64,000 nucleotides of DNA from Paramacrobiotus metropolitanus (Eukaryota > Tardigrada > Eutardigrada > Parachela > Macrobiotidae), in NCBI RefSeq assembly GCF_019649055.1, contig NW_026570222.1:3534001-3598000 (forward strand), read 5' to 3'. Under the pieces are notes generated by a model that saw only the letters and a program-made list of their open reading frames with translations, ran no database searches and was not told the origin of the DNA. The stretch's first letter is position 1. Each line of letters opens with the position of its first letter. Below are positions 31,674-43,372 of the stretch, one piece after another. Position numbers and translations under genes: made by a program.

Positions 31674-34600
31674 TTAAGCCTTCTTTTCTGTAGTTATAGT
31701 GGTCGTAGTTGTCGTCGATGTCGGTGTAGTAGCTCCCGACACAGCACCGCCACGCAGTTCACCTTCCAGAGTAGTTCTTTCTCGGTCCGCACTGGGAGTT
31801 GCCACTTCCTGTACTTTTTTCTGCACCGCAGTTGCCGCTGCTGTAACAGCACCTTCCACCGACTTGAAAGCATTCGTATTCCTGCCCAAAACGAAAACAA
31901 TCAGATTTCAGCAACGCACAAACCAGCATAACTGTAATTTCACTTCCTGAAATGTCAATACATAGATAACCTCTCTGGTATCTAGTAGACTGCTCAGTGT
32001 TTCGCACAAACCTGAGTTCACCAAGTTTTTTCCTGGTTTCTCCACTGAATGACTGAAACATTGCCCCCGTTTTGTCGCCAATAGTCTTTAAAGATTCCGA
32101 AGTTTTTTGATATCTAAAATATGGTCAACGTATCATTCGTATGCACTGGTTTTGACCAGATCCTGGCCAAAAACTCCACGCTAGCGTGGCTGGGACTTAA
32201 AGTGCAATGCAATTATGTTAAAAAAATACTCACACAGGCGAAGCCGCTACTTTGTCCTCCACTGTCACGACCGCTTCGTTAAGCTTTTTAACCCTAATAA
32301 TGTAAACATACGAGTATTAGCCAGGATCCGAAGATACAATGAAACATTTACACCACAATAACAGCAAACTATGTGTTTGTTGTTTACCAGTAACTACGGA
32401 TAAAAGTAATCCCGTGTTAGTCAAATATTTAGTAAGTAATAATAAGTAATAATAAGTATTATTTCTGCATTAAAGTCTGCAGACTGAAGATGTTTCAGTC
32501 TCATGGTAAATTATAAGTCAAAGCAAATGATATTTGGGATTATGGATTTCCTTTGACATTTCCAATGCTATCATGTCGATGATTATCCTCGAGTAATAGG
32601 AGAACTTACGCCTGTGACTCCTTCACGGTTTTGAAGCCTTCGGCGAGATCGGACTGCACTTCCTGCCAAACGGTAATCCCCAGTTTTCTCTTCAAATCCT
32701 GTGCATGGCGCAGCTTGGAGCTGAGCACACGTCGCAGGGTATCGATCTCTTCTTCTGTCTAAACCGAACAGTAATTATCACCCTTAATTGAAAAACTTTT
32801 CATGGAGACCATCAGTCTAATATTACTACTATCCCGCGGAGTTTTAAAACAGAGTAAAAACAATCATCACACATGCAGCAATATATACGACAGTGCGAAT
32901 AGATAGATGTATGAAGTACAGTAAGTATTACGCTGAAGTAACAGAAAGCGACTGTATGGGCTTGTACGCACTGAATTTAAATAAACAAACTAGGGGCACC
33001 GTGCACTCACGCGTCACGCCATACCTTTGTGAGTTCTTCTTTCCATTCTTGCTCCAAGCGAACACGTTCTTCCGGCGTCAGATCCTTGTTTTCTCGATCA
33101 CCGTGACCGTCTTCCAGGGGATCGTAGAAAGTTTCTACAGGCGACAACATTCCTTGAAAATGCTGCTACAGTTATCAATACTGAAATTTTCGTAGTGACA
33201 ACAAATTATTAACAGGCCAGAAATTCGAATGAAAAAGGATAGACAAGTCTGCGCAAAACATTCTGCAAAATCAAGTAAGAGATTTAATGATTCTAATCAG
33301 CAATGTTGTGCCAACAGCGCAGTGCAAGACCGATTCTAAACAGCAAGGAGATTTTCAAGGCCGATAAACATGAAGCAATTTGCACCACAGTTGCATGATG
33401 CGTAGGACGACTCCCATTCGGTGTCGTGCCAAAAGAACCATCCCACTTCAATCCAGGAATACGGATAAACGCTATGCCGTTTTACCGTATCCCATTGACA
33501 ACACTTAAACCGACGGCTCGCAAATGTGCCGACACAGTAAATTACCAACACAGCCGAAGTCAGAAGAGGAAAATGAATCAAGAGCGCAAACAGCAATTTT
33601 ACCGCCGCCCGGCGGAATCTGGTTAATGGGACTCCCCTACCGTGGATATCCACATAAAGCTTCGTATGATAACAAACCAATCTCTCCCACTCGGACAGAT
33701 TTACATCTCATGGTTACAAGTGGGCGTCGAGCTTGTCAGGACCAGATGTATTATATATCGAACTTAATTAAATCGGAACCAACCCCATATGTAATTCTAT
33801 AAAAAATCCATCAGTGCATTTGCAATTGCAGTCAGCAAACCACCCGCACGAACGGGATGAAAACGCAACCGGTCACATGGGATAGTATTCTTGCCTCCCA
33901 TAAAGGTAGAAGTATGCACAAGGCCACCACTCAAACGTTTTCAGGTTATCCATAATCCATTGATGGGCTCCCTATAATTGCAAGCTCATGCGCGACCTGG
34001 TTTGATACGCGTAACCCTTAATGCCTAAATCTCCAAGCCTCAAAATTATGAATGAGAATATGAATTTCTAATGTAAAAATATCACAGGTCTCGATTCTGC
34101 AAAAATCATTCGTATAGTCTGAACCATAACGGACAAACGTAAATTTTTCAAGGGCGGAAACTAAACAATAGTACCATCAAGCAAATTTGTACTATCGGTA
34201 CCGGCGCAATTATCCGTGCTTTCCAAATTCCACGGATAGTTGCGCCGGTAAAAATAGCTTTCCATCCAAAAACAAGCAACAAGCGCATCTTTGCACATAT
34301 CAATATTTATTTAATTTCTCTGTAGGATATACAATTTAGCTATCTTGATGACATTCGTTTTAACCGCCATACGGTGTTTAACTCTAATCAGTGATCAATA
34401 ATCATTATAACGCAATTGCATAAAAGAGCGGCGAACATTACTCTAGTCTGTGAATGATGCAGTAAAAATTATGCAGCAAATTTCAACTGTACCTCGAGGA
34501 ATTGATCCTAAACCTGGTGGACCCATGCCTTGAGAAAACTGCCACATGGCAGAATACAGTAAAATGTCAATCCAAGTTGCAAATGCAAATATAGATATTT

Positions 34601-35972
34601 ACCGATATTTACCGCAACAAAGGGGGAAACACCATAATAAGAAAAACAAATTAGTTTACTGCCAAAATAATTGGCGACAGGGAGTATAAAAAATTAACCG
34701 CGTATATGCACGTGCTAGCTAAACAATATTGTTAATTCGACCTTCCGATCATCGGTCTTCTGTTTATAAAAGAGTACACTTCATAACAATGGATGGTGAA
34801 AGAATATTTTCCTTATTTTTCGGATTTCTTTGAATAAAAAAAATATGAACTAAAATGCGGTAGCAATAGATGGTTTGGAAAATCTAACATAACATGCAGA
34901 TCAGACCGTAAACGTGGAGTGCATAAAATTAATCTGCGCAAAGTACAGTCACTGCTACTGTATATTACATGTCCATACAATCATAAAGTATTGTAGCTCC
35001 TGCAATGATGGTGTATCTTCGCTACATCAACTATGGAAACTCTTCAAACGACCATGAGGCCATACAAACTGAAAGCACACCCCTTCAGGCATTTTCCAAA
35101 AACGCCAGAAATAAAAGAAAGCATCATAAAAGCAACTGATGTCTAAAAAGTAAGGCGAACATCTTAATCTAATATCCTCCAAACTGCAACAGGTAATAAG
35201 TTATTATTCACTAAATTACAACGCTATCCCCAGTTCAACAACATTAATAACTAACGTCATAAAAAAACATTGTACAATCAAGTGAATCAACGGTTACGAG
35301 CACAATATACAGGGGCATAGTGCTGCTATTAACTTACAGCACAGTCAGCACTGAATTTTTTCACATCGATTAAGCCTATGGTAAGGTATGCATACAAAGA
35401 GCCTTTGAAAACTTGAAATCAAAAAATAAAAGGCACGTCGCACATCTACCGAATTTTCAGTTCAATCGCCGCTAACCACATACAAAGTACGAGTAATGCC
35501 GTGATCAATCAGATAAAATTAGTAAAGACAGATCCAGAACACAAAATTATTTATAAACCTAGTGGTACAGAACTATGGAGGATCCTATAATTCCATCTAA
35601 TATAAGGTGGTTTGAATTTTCCTGAATAAATATCTGCAAACTAGAGGGCATAGATTTCTTTCAAATGCGTTATCTTATTACTCGTACAGTAATACTCACT
35701 GTTAGCAGTTAGCCTTATTGTTCTTTTTTTTAAAGGCTAACTTAATAGTCATAACAACAAATTCCAAATAATTAAAAAACAGCCTGACTGTGAGACTTGA
35801 GAGTTAATCAAGTAGTCCAAGTTAATTACGGTACCAACACAACCACCAAACTTCAGAAAAGTTTTGTCCACAAACTTTGGTGGTTTTACAACTTTTACTC
35901 AGAAGTCAATTTAGTGAGCTTACCATTATCTGAAGGCAAACGAGGCTGTGACGGAGGACCGGAGTTGCTCAT
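31674..35972 (-). CDS. TPD52: Tumor protein D52 family
   Basis: Six exons in transcript order: 35972-35924, 33134-33025, 32758-32610, 32293-32234, 32113-32012, 31881-31674 (678 bases, 225 aa). All join in phase. Exon 1 gives MSNSGPPSQPRLPSDN. Exons 2-3 form the coiled coil (LTPEERVRLEQEWKEEL, TEEEIDTLRRVLSSKLRHAQ, DLKRKLGITVWQEVQ). Exon 5 has YQKTSESLKTIGDKTGAMFQ and SGETRKKLGELR. Exon 6 has NTNAFKSVEGAV, matching ATFKSFEDRVG of vertebrates, and a Thr-rich tail. D52 proteins are small cytosolic coiled-coil proteins linked to vesicle traffic. The first intron is 2.8 kb and contains short coding-like relics, the best on the minus strand near 33336-33680 and 33830-34000. Confidence 0.93.
33336..33680 (-). 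CDS. Unrecognised ORF inside TPD52 intron 1
   Basis: A 114-codon frame with one hydrophobic segment (LLFALLIHFPLLTSAVLVIY) near residue 30-50 and several cysteines after it. Base composition is more coding-like than the surrounding intron. No family, splice structure or promoter is evident, so it may be a nested gene, a relic or chance. Confidence 0.25.
   Translation of the reverse strand: MVCYHTKLYVDIHGRGVPLTRFRRAAVKLLFALLIHFPLLTSAVLVIYCVGTFASRRFKCCQWDTVKRHSVYPYSWIEVGWFFWHDTEWESSYASCNCGANCFMFIGLENLLAV
34199..34250. repeat. Hairpin with 20-base arms
   Basis: TACCGGCGCAATTATCCGTG pairs with CACGGATAGTTGCGCCGGTA (one mismatch) across a 12-base loop, inside TPD52 intron 1. Candidate small structured RNA or element remnant. 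Confidence 0.65.
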
Positions 35973-37034
35973 GATTTCTCTTGCTCTGTGCTTCCGAAAT
36001 CCAAATGGTTAGACACCTATCGTAGAGATAGTAAAAACATGATAACTTCTTTCCAAACGATCAGGAGCTCAGTGCTCAACAGGTTACCCTTTACAGAATC
36101 CGAAAACTACTCGTAAGCTACCGTAGTAAAGCAATCCGCAAATCCTTGATCAAGCAGCTCACGGTGTCAAATGGTTCATTTCATTTTGCTGTTTGCAGTA
36201 CATACAGGATCGGTACAGCCACTTAAAAAATCACAGCGACACAGCCACAGCCAAAAAAATACTCAGGAGGTTTTCTTTTAAGTATTAATTTTATGTACCG
36301 ACTTGTTAATTTTATAAACACTACGAAGTATCTTCCTTCCCAAGGACTTGCTTTACTGCTGTAACGTTGTTTGTTGCTTACGAGCTCACATACTGTAATA
36401 ATAATGAAACTGATTCAATCGTCAACTACGCAACGTCATAAATAATTCTTACCTTTTCGAAAACTATACGCCATATAACAAGACAGCAATCAGTTCGATC
36501 CCTGCGCTGTTAAAGCTTTTGCGCTCCGACAATCTGCTTTTTATCAACAACCAGTTCTTCCTGTTGCTAGTAAATTTCAAAAAAACTAAAAACAGAATTT
36601 TTTAACCAAACGGCCAACATCAGTCGTCGGATGTGTTTACCGTTTTACGTGTATTTTGGAATTTGGATGAATCATCGCCCAATAGGAAGCAATTTTCAAT
36701 AGGTAACGAGTAAGTAGTATAGGCTGGGGAAATATCAGAAGTGATCGGTGTGGCTTAAAGTCAGTAGTACGAGTATGTACGTTTGCAGGTGAATACGGGG
36801 TAGCTGGAAACTTGGAACGCGTATCACGGGAACGAATCTTCCGTTTCTTTAATCTTTATCATTAATATTTTTATGATACTTAATTTATATTGTTGCTCCT
36901 GGAACTAGGAATTCATATATTATACGTTTTGCTGTACCTTCCTGCTCCTCTTCAGTACGGTCCAAACGGTTTTTGCTTGGTTGGATGCTGACTGTTACTG
37001 CTAACTACTTATCAGCCCTTTAACAGCTGTGAGG
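35973..37034. other. Intergenic region between TPD52 (-) and NDUFB8 (+)
   Basis: The two genes are divergent, so this 1.06 kb should hold both promoters. No clear TATA box or known element was picked out. Confidence 0.4.
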
Positions 37035-37637
37035 ATGTCGCAAACTTTGACGCGAGTTCCCCTCTTCCTGCGCTATCCGCAAAAGACCGTCGGATCCTCG
37101 ATACTTGGTGTTCGACATGCTGGAGGCATGAAAGGCTACTGGAATCCTGATTGGCGAGCTGATCCCAGGATTCCCAAGACACAGCTGGAGAAGATCGCCG
37201 CGGCCAAGAAATACAATCTGCACCCCTCCGATTACAAAACCTTTAGCGAGGATGACAAGAATCAACACGGTGACTATCCCAACCTCCGGCCTATATCCTT
37301 CTCCGAGCGTGATCCTTACGAACCGTGGGATATGCCAGAAGTACGTCGGAATTTCGGTGAGCCTCTGCACATTGACTTCGATCTGTACACAGGCGAGCGA
37401 TGCTCCACAGAGCGCGAGCTGCATTCAAAGCCTTACATGTTGGCTTGTTTTCTGGGCTTTATGGGAGGCATGTTTCTCTTCTGGTATGTAACCAGGCCAT
37501 ACTTCACCTTTATGCCGCAGATGCCGAAACATTATCCTTATCACGATCACTGGGTGACTAGAGGAGGAGATCCAGCTACCCTGCCACCTATGAAATTTTA
37601 TGAGTTTCCTACGACTACTACTAGTCACAGTCATTAG
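37035..37637 (+). CDS. NDUFB8: NADH dehydrogenase (complex I) subunit B8, mitochondrial
   Basis: A single exon of 200 aa. The N-terminus (MSQTLTRVPLFLRYPQK...) is basic and hydroxylated, like a mitochondrial presequence. HAGGMKGYWNPDWRADPRIP and HGDYPNLRPISFSERDPYEP with WDMPEVRRNFGEPLHIDFDL match NDUFB8, whose family has DYPxLP, a YxWDxP block and NxGEPxHxDxDMY. One membrane helix (LACFLGFMGGMFLFWYV) near residue 138-155 fits the inner-membrane accessory subunit. The C-terminus is His/Pro-rich. The ATG at 37035 is the first in the frame after GAGG. Confidence 0.9.
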   Translation: MSQTLTRVPLFLRYPQKTVGSSILGVRHAGGMKGYWNPDWRADPRIPKTQLEKIAAAKKYNLHPSDYKTFSEDDKNQHGDYPNLRPISFSERDPYEPWDMPEVRRNFGEPLHIDFDLYTGERCSTERELHSKPYMLACFLGFMGGMFLFWYVTRPYFTFMPQMPKHYPYHDHWVTRGGDPATLPPMKFYEFPTTTTSHSH

Positions 37638-38587
37638 TGAATAATTCGTGTTTTCTTCTTGAATTCTCTGAAGCTGTGAAACATCGTAATTGTACATTTT
37701 GGAATTTATCTGGGCTTCGTTAATCATGCATAGATAGCATTAATTGGAGAAACATTATTAATTTACGTACCTACCTGAATTTGGTATAGTTGCCAGTGAC
37801 ATGGGGTGAGTTCCAGCCACCTGCGGAATTATTCGATTGTCCGTTTTGCCACATAGTTGGGTTTGGGCGTTGTAGTGATTGCTCATTTTGAAATTTCGTT
37901 TATAATGCAATTCTACCAGTATACCGCCCGTTATATAGGCTGTGTAAAATGTGCTGTGGGATCACTGGGATGTATTGTATATAGGTAATAGAACGGAAAT
38001 ATAGATATTAAAAATAAATAATAATTATAATATCACTAGAAGTGCTCTTATTGATGATAATTGTACGGTTCTTGTGGATCAAGATTCACCGTTAGCAGAC
38101 TATATGCAGCACAAAATATGTAAAACATTACCGTACGACGGTACGAGTACCGTTCCGTGCTACACTGTCTATTCTCGAGTATGAGACAACTCATTGGTCC
38201 AGATTCTGGAATGCAATACTACAGGGAGTAAAAATAATGTTGCAAAACCCTCGAAATAAGCTGGAAAATTTTAAGAACAAACAATAACTGCACCTTTAAC
38301 TTTAAAGCAACGAAAGTCATCTCAAGTGATAACATGAAAAAACACAACTGGCAAAACATTCACAAATTAAGTGCCCGTGGGGAGAGTTCATCGGTTACTT
38401 CGACAGAGGAGAATCTCATGGTCAGTAGATCATAGATACTGATAAAGTGGCTTAAACATCTTCGAGAAATAAATAATCATCAACAGTTCACAACGAACAG
38501 ATTCAATATAAAACAGTCCTCAGTCACCGCACAGGTCCGCACTTAAATTTAGTCTTTTAAAAAAAAACCATCTGACACCCACGAAGG

Positions 38588-38850
38588 TCAGCTAACGAAC
38601 AAGTTCGAAGGGGCCAAGGCGGGGGGACATGTGATGGTCACATCCTCTTCTGTTGCAGCAAGATAGGATGTCGGCGATGCCGGTTGTCCATTACGATGAG
38701 CTTCCGATGAAATGCCCGTGACGGTCGTCGAGACAGCAGACAGGTATTTCCCCATCAAGATAATGCGCCAAAAATCTGCCGTTTTGAATATCTCGTTTCC
38801 AACCAGATGACCTACAGCATACCATACAATTTGCTGGCTTAATATCCAAA
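38588..38850 (-). CDS. Last exon of an unidentified membrane protein (partial)
   Basis: After TTACAG, an open frame of 87 codons starts with a phase-1 half codon and ends in TGA at 38588. It reads WILSQQIVWYAVGHLVGN, EIFKTADFWRIILMGKY, then a polar tail ending CPPALAPSNLFVS. The first part has the pattern of a membrane helix and loop. I do not recognise the family. Upstream exons should lie at higher coordinates, but between here and the DPM2-like gene I could not find a phase-compatible one. No function assigned. Confidence 0.45.
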
Positions 38851-39273
38851 CTGTAATTACCTACTTATGTACACGAGAGAATTACAATTTTTAAATTTTG
38901 TATGGGGCACCGATTTTCAAAAGAATAATGCATTACCCCTTTCATCCGTAGAAATATCAACGACACTACTGTACATAAAAATGAATAAAAATTTGTCAAA
39001 ACAGTACTAGTATGTTCGGAAAATCAAAATTTACCAAGCATTCTCACGATATCTACAGAAATCTACGAAAGATTCTGCATTTATTTAGAAAACTATGCGT
39101 GCAATTTCATGCATACCGTAAGACCAATACGATATGTGCCTGTGAAAAGAACTTTTCTTCGGTTAAAAGTATCGCACACGGTATACTACTATATACGCAC
39201 CATCAGGGCTTGATCATGTTGGATTCTACAGCGGACGGCATGGAAATCTTTAACGCGGATGATTTATTCGTTA

Positions 39274-39654
39274 TTACTTAAAATTAGTTGTATGTCCCGT
39301 TTTCATCATCTCGCGGTCCTTGAGCAATAACGCTTCTCTTCCCCAAATTTCCAAGCGGAGCAAAATCCATAGGAAAAACAGCAGCGCAGCAACGGTAGCA
39401 AAAAATCCAACAGCGGGAACGAGGACATTTTCCGGTGAGGGAATCATATTTTTCAAAGGGGTTTCTTGGTCTAGAATTGGCTGTAATACAAAAGCAACTT
39501 TCAGCAGGCTATCGGAAACACCACACATTGATATCATGTTGAACTGTAACGACTAACGTACCACAATAATTGCCCACAAAAAGATCGTCCCAATAAGGAA
39601 TAGGAGCAGTCCCAATAATATATCTCCGACAAAGCGATATGAGTTACGATACAT
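39274..39654 (-). CDS. DPM2: DPM2-like: regulatory subunit of dolichol-phosphate mannose synthase
   Basis: Exon 1 (39654-39562) and exon 2 (39480-39274) join in phase 0 to give 99 aa. Two membrane helices flank a short lumenal loop: GDILLGLLLFLIGTIFLWAI, then VPILDQETPLKNMIP, then LVPAVGFFATVAALLFFLWI. Human DPM2 (84 aa) has the same layout with LLPFIDSQHVIHKYFLP between its helices. The known role is stabilising DPM1/DPM3 in the ER for N-glycan and GPI-anchor mannosylation. The C-terminal tail is longer than in human. Assignment rests on layout and the PxLD/PFID loop, so another small two-helix protein is possible. Confidence 0.6.
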
Positions 39655-40204
39655 TTTGCATAACTACGTTATCGTATTCAGTCTTTCGTTCTTTTGTTAA
39701 GAGATGCAACGAGGGGAAGAATTCTTGCTCAAGAACAAGAGGAAATTTCGCATTATAAAATAAACAGTGTGGTGCCCTGCAAGGTAAAAATGAGGTACGA
39801 TATGTAAGGAACTACGCGTGTTCATTTTTTGTTTTGGTTGGTGTCGCATACCATCCGCACGCGTGTTGTGGTTTGATATCCTTCTCATAATAGGAACATA
39901 CCACGGGACATGACGCAAGGTAATTATATATAATATATCACGTGGTTGTTTTTCCATTTTGCGGCCATGGGGATTCCTACGGGTAATTTCCGATTTCCGA
40001 TGCCGTCTGGCGTGGGTCACTCATAACAACAAGTCAGACAAACCGTATGCTGCAGTTTAGACTTAGAAGAATTCGTTTTGTCAAAAAACTAATATAATGA
40101 GTGACGACTGATGAGTCTGTATGAATTTTGGTAATCCGAGCTTTACCTTGATTTACGATTTACACAAATAGTTCTTACCCTGACATCGGCAGCAGACTGG
40201 TAGA

Positions 40205-42558
40205 ATGGCAGCTCCGCAGGCGTCCCATACGGTTATCAAAACCACAACAGTGACAAACGTGCCTGTCGTACACGATGCCACATCCCGAACTCCCGAGCAG
40301 CTTTTGGATCGTTTGGTGGAATTTAATAAGCATGTCGACCATATTGCCCGTGTGGAAGCAATTTTGATGCACGATATGGGTTTGTCCAAGGAAGATGCGG
40401 ACGTGTTCATTCGATCGGGCGTAGACGGAGTTTTTGGAAGATTGCCATCTGGCCCATCCGCGCAGACAGCCCGCAGTCCCAGTCATGCAGGACCGGACGC
40501 TCGCCTGAAGACGCCTGATTCGACTGTAGGAATTTGGATGAACGAATTAACGTGAGCGAAAATATTTGCACTTGTTACTTGTATAGTGTATGCCATTTTG
40601 AAACAGCCCCAGAATAAGTGCGAAAAGTCTGGATATTAAGACGACAAGTATGTATGACCGCTTTAGGTAATCTACCTATGTGTGTTACTGTTATCCGTAC
40701 TTTCCCACGTCCTGGGAGAGTAAGCGGAAAGGTCAACCGTTTTGAGCAGGGTGGGCGTTCTTCGTTCGTAGCGTTGGTTAGAAGATGAAAATACTGTGCA
40801 TATGTAATTTTGGCATGAAGCAGCCCTTAACACTTTACATTGAAACCAGTGCGAATGGTAAATTTAAGGTTACATGTAAATCAGTAAATGTGGTAAAGCA
40901 GAATCGGTACAAAAAAACTGGAGTAGGGGCATCTAAATTTATAGCCACCTGTTAAAGATTTTTGGAGAAACTAAATTTTATTTTCCAGTGAGGATTTCGA
41001 TGAGAAAAAGTACTTCCTGGAACGGACTAAGCCTATATTGGTCAACTTCGAGCAGTCTACACTTCGTATCCGTCGTCCCAACCATCGCGTTGTCCCTCGA
41101 ATGGCCTTCTTTAACGAGCATGAGAAACAGAAACTGGAGGACGTCACGTGGACCGAAGAACGAGAATACGACCTGCGAAACGCCGACGTATTCCTGCTGC
41201 CGTTTGACGTCCCGGTCAAAATCCGTTGGCTGTGTCGTTTCCCAATTGGAATCAAATTGAAGGAACTCGGGCAAGCGGCTGGCGAATTGGTGGTGGAAGC
41301 GCAGGACAAGGACACCAAGTTTCTTAAGAAAGATGCATCCACGCTGATACTGTTCGCTCGGTGTGATCGGGAGAAAGAGGAGCTGTTCTGGCGCTTCATC
41401 ACGGCCAGTGGGAAAACGCCGTACCGTTTCGCCATGCCGTCAGTGAACATCTCGCCGGATATGACTGTGCTGACCGCCTTCGTGCATCGCGTGGGAGCGG
41501 ATATTCTGGTCGATCCACTATGGCGAAAGATTCTTTTTGAAAAATTCGGACAGAAACTGGGACAGATCAAGCGGCCGTATTATTTGGAAGAGCTGAAATT
41601 GACGGATTTGAATTTGGGACGCAGTCTGCCAACGTTTGGAGAGGTGTCGCGGGATATTCGTGTTGATCGATTGGGGTTGTGGTTTGAAGTGGATTTCGAG
41701 ATGCGCGGACCGATTACGATCACTCTGGAGACTAGCATGAATGTCCTTAAAATGACCCATCCAGAGGAAAAAGTGAGTACCTGCTTATTATTTTTTGGGA
41801 ACCTGCCCTGATAACAACGTTTCGATTGCTCATTAATTTAGAAGTCTTGATTTCAGTGCTGTCACTCCCGGTAAACGCTTTTAATGTTTTAAAGGGGTGC
41901 GGTTTGTTGATAATTTTGAGCTGCTGATCAGTACAGGAAGAATTCCTGCATCAGCAAGAAATCCTACTGCTTACTGAATTACTTACAACGGGATCGTGTT
42001 TTGTAGGGAAAAGAGAACAGCGGTTCGGATGATCGAGCTCGCATGGCATATGGAACGCTGTCATCGTTGTATGGCGGTTACGTGGACGACGACGAATTTG
42101 AAGAGGAAACGGAAATGCCTGAAAAAGCCAAGCCGAAAGCTATGCGTTTAATGGAATACATTGCGGAATCGAAGGCTTTCAAGTATTTCAGCGAAATTGG
42201 TTTCATCAAGAAATCCTTGGAAGAGGTTAGCGACACTACTTTGACGGTGAATATTGAAATAAAGCTGATCAAGGGACGCATGGCGATGAATCTGCCTCAT
42301 CCGCCCAGTGACCGTTTATGGTACGGGTTCATTCCGGCTCCGGAATTCGATTTGGTGGCGACACCGCTGTTTGGTGACAAGAAGATTGATTTCACTATGG
42401 TGACGGATTTCCTGGAGAAGACCATGACGAAACAGTTTCACCAGATCTTTACGATTCCCAACATGGATGATATCACGGTTCCGTTCGCCAATTCCGGTAT
42501 CGACCCCGAAGAATATCGTATGGCCAAACTGCGGGATTTGGTCGTAAAATTAGCTTAG
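40205..42558 (+). CDS. TEX2: TEX2-like lipid-transfer protein (PH-like plus SMP domain)
   Basis: Exons 40205-40551, 40989-41772, 42007-42558 (1683 bases, 560 aa). After an N-terminal 110 residues with no clear match, IWMNELT parallels human GWMNEIY. A PH-like region follows (STLRIRRPNHRVVPRMAFFNE, DREKEELFWRFITASGK against human GREKEEWFRRFILAS). Then comes the SMP domain: IKRPYYLEELKLTDLNLGRS (human IKLPYFMNELTLTELDMG), ITITLETSMNVLKM, DRLWYGFIPAPE, IFTIPNMDDITVPF (human VFVMPNMDDVYITI). SMP proteins move lipids at membrane contact sites. Human TEX2 has an ER membrane hairpin just before GWMNE; this model shows no hydrophobic segment there. Upstream exons might supply it. The ATG at 40205 opens the frame. 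Confidence 0.9.
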
Positions 42559-43372
42559 TTTTATTTATCTACATTAGCATCGCGTTTTTTTTGCAGTCGT
42601 ATGCGAAATGTCAGGTCACCTGTTAACTAACGAACGCAGATCTCAGTGGATCTTTCGTTTTTGATACTTGTTTTCGTTTCGTTCATTCCCAGCTCTAAAG
42701 AGTGTAGTGTGTACTATTTTTGTAGCTTTCTGTAATGCAACCAGTGCGAAGTTGTTTTCCGTGTTACCATTCGGTTTTACAATTGTCTGTTTTTTTAGCA
42801 GCTTACTGTAGTTGTAAAGTCTGACCGCAGTCCGCGATCTTGCTTGTTTAATATATTAAAATTTAATATTGCGGTTAACTGAACCGGAAACAACTTTTAA
42901 ACAGTTGGGTTACAGAGGCTGCATAAGTACATACTGTAAGGCAAAAATAAGATACATCGCGGGTTTGCCGGACGCAGAAGCAATCAACAAAACCACATCC
43001 AAAGCTTTGCGAGTCACTGCGACTTTTGCATGCTTCAGTAAATGTTTCGAACAAACATTGGTGGACCGGTGGTAACGGGTTCAACCTCATTTTTGTTATG
43101 TGACTGTTTCCCTGTATTGCGAGTTTTTTTGCTGTTAGTGGTTAAGTAAGAAATAATTTTTTAGCAAGTACTACGCGGAAGTTTGTTCCCTAGCATCGCC
43201 TCTCCGTCAGGAAAGCCCTGTAAAACAGCTGCACAGGCAGTCCAGCACAGTATAGCATTGACAGACGTAAAGATTTTTTCGTTTTGCAGTATAATTATGG
43301 TATTTGTGGGCGGGGACGCAGGATGGCACACCTGAGATAGTTTTAGCAAAAGTAATTGTAAATTAAAGTAGA
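42559..43372. other. Intergenic region between TEX2 and tektin
   Basis: AT-rich, T-rich 3' region of TEX2 followed by the presumed tektin promoter. ORFs at 42869-43075 and the antisense frame 43161-43586 show no family resemblance. Confidence 0.45.

Noticed and set aside
36485-36520. tRNA gene, because of AGTTCGATCCCTGC, a B-box-like sequence
   Set aside because: No A box or acceptor-stem pairing at the required distance.
40153-40486. Two overlapping minus-strand ORFs near the TEX2 start
   Set aside because: They are shadows of TEX2 exon 1, which joins in phase to conserved exons.
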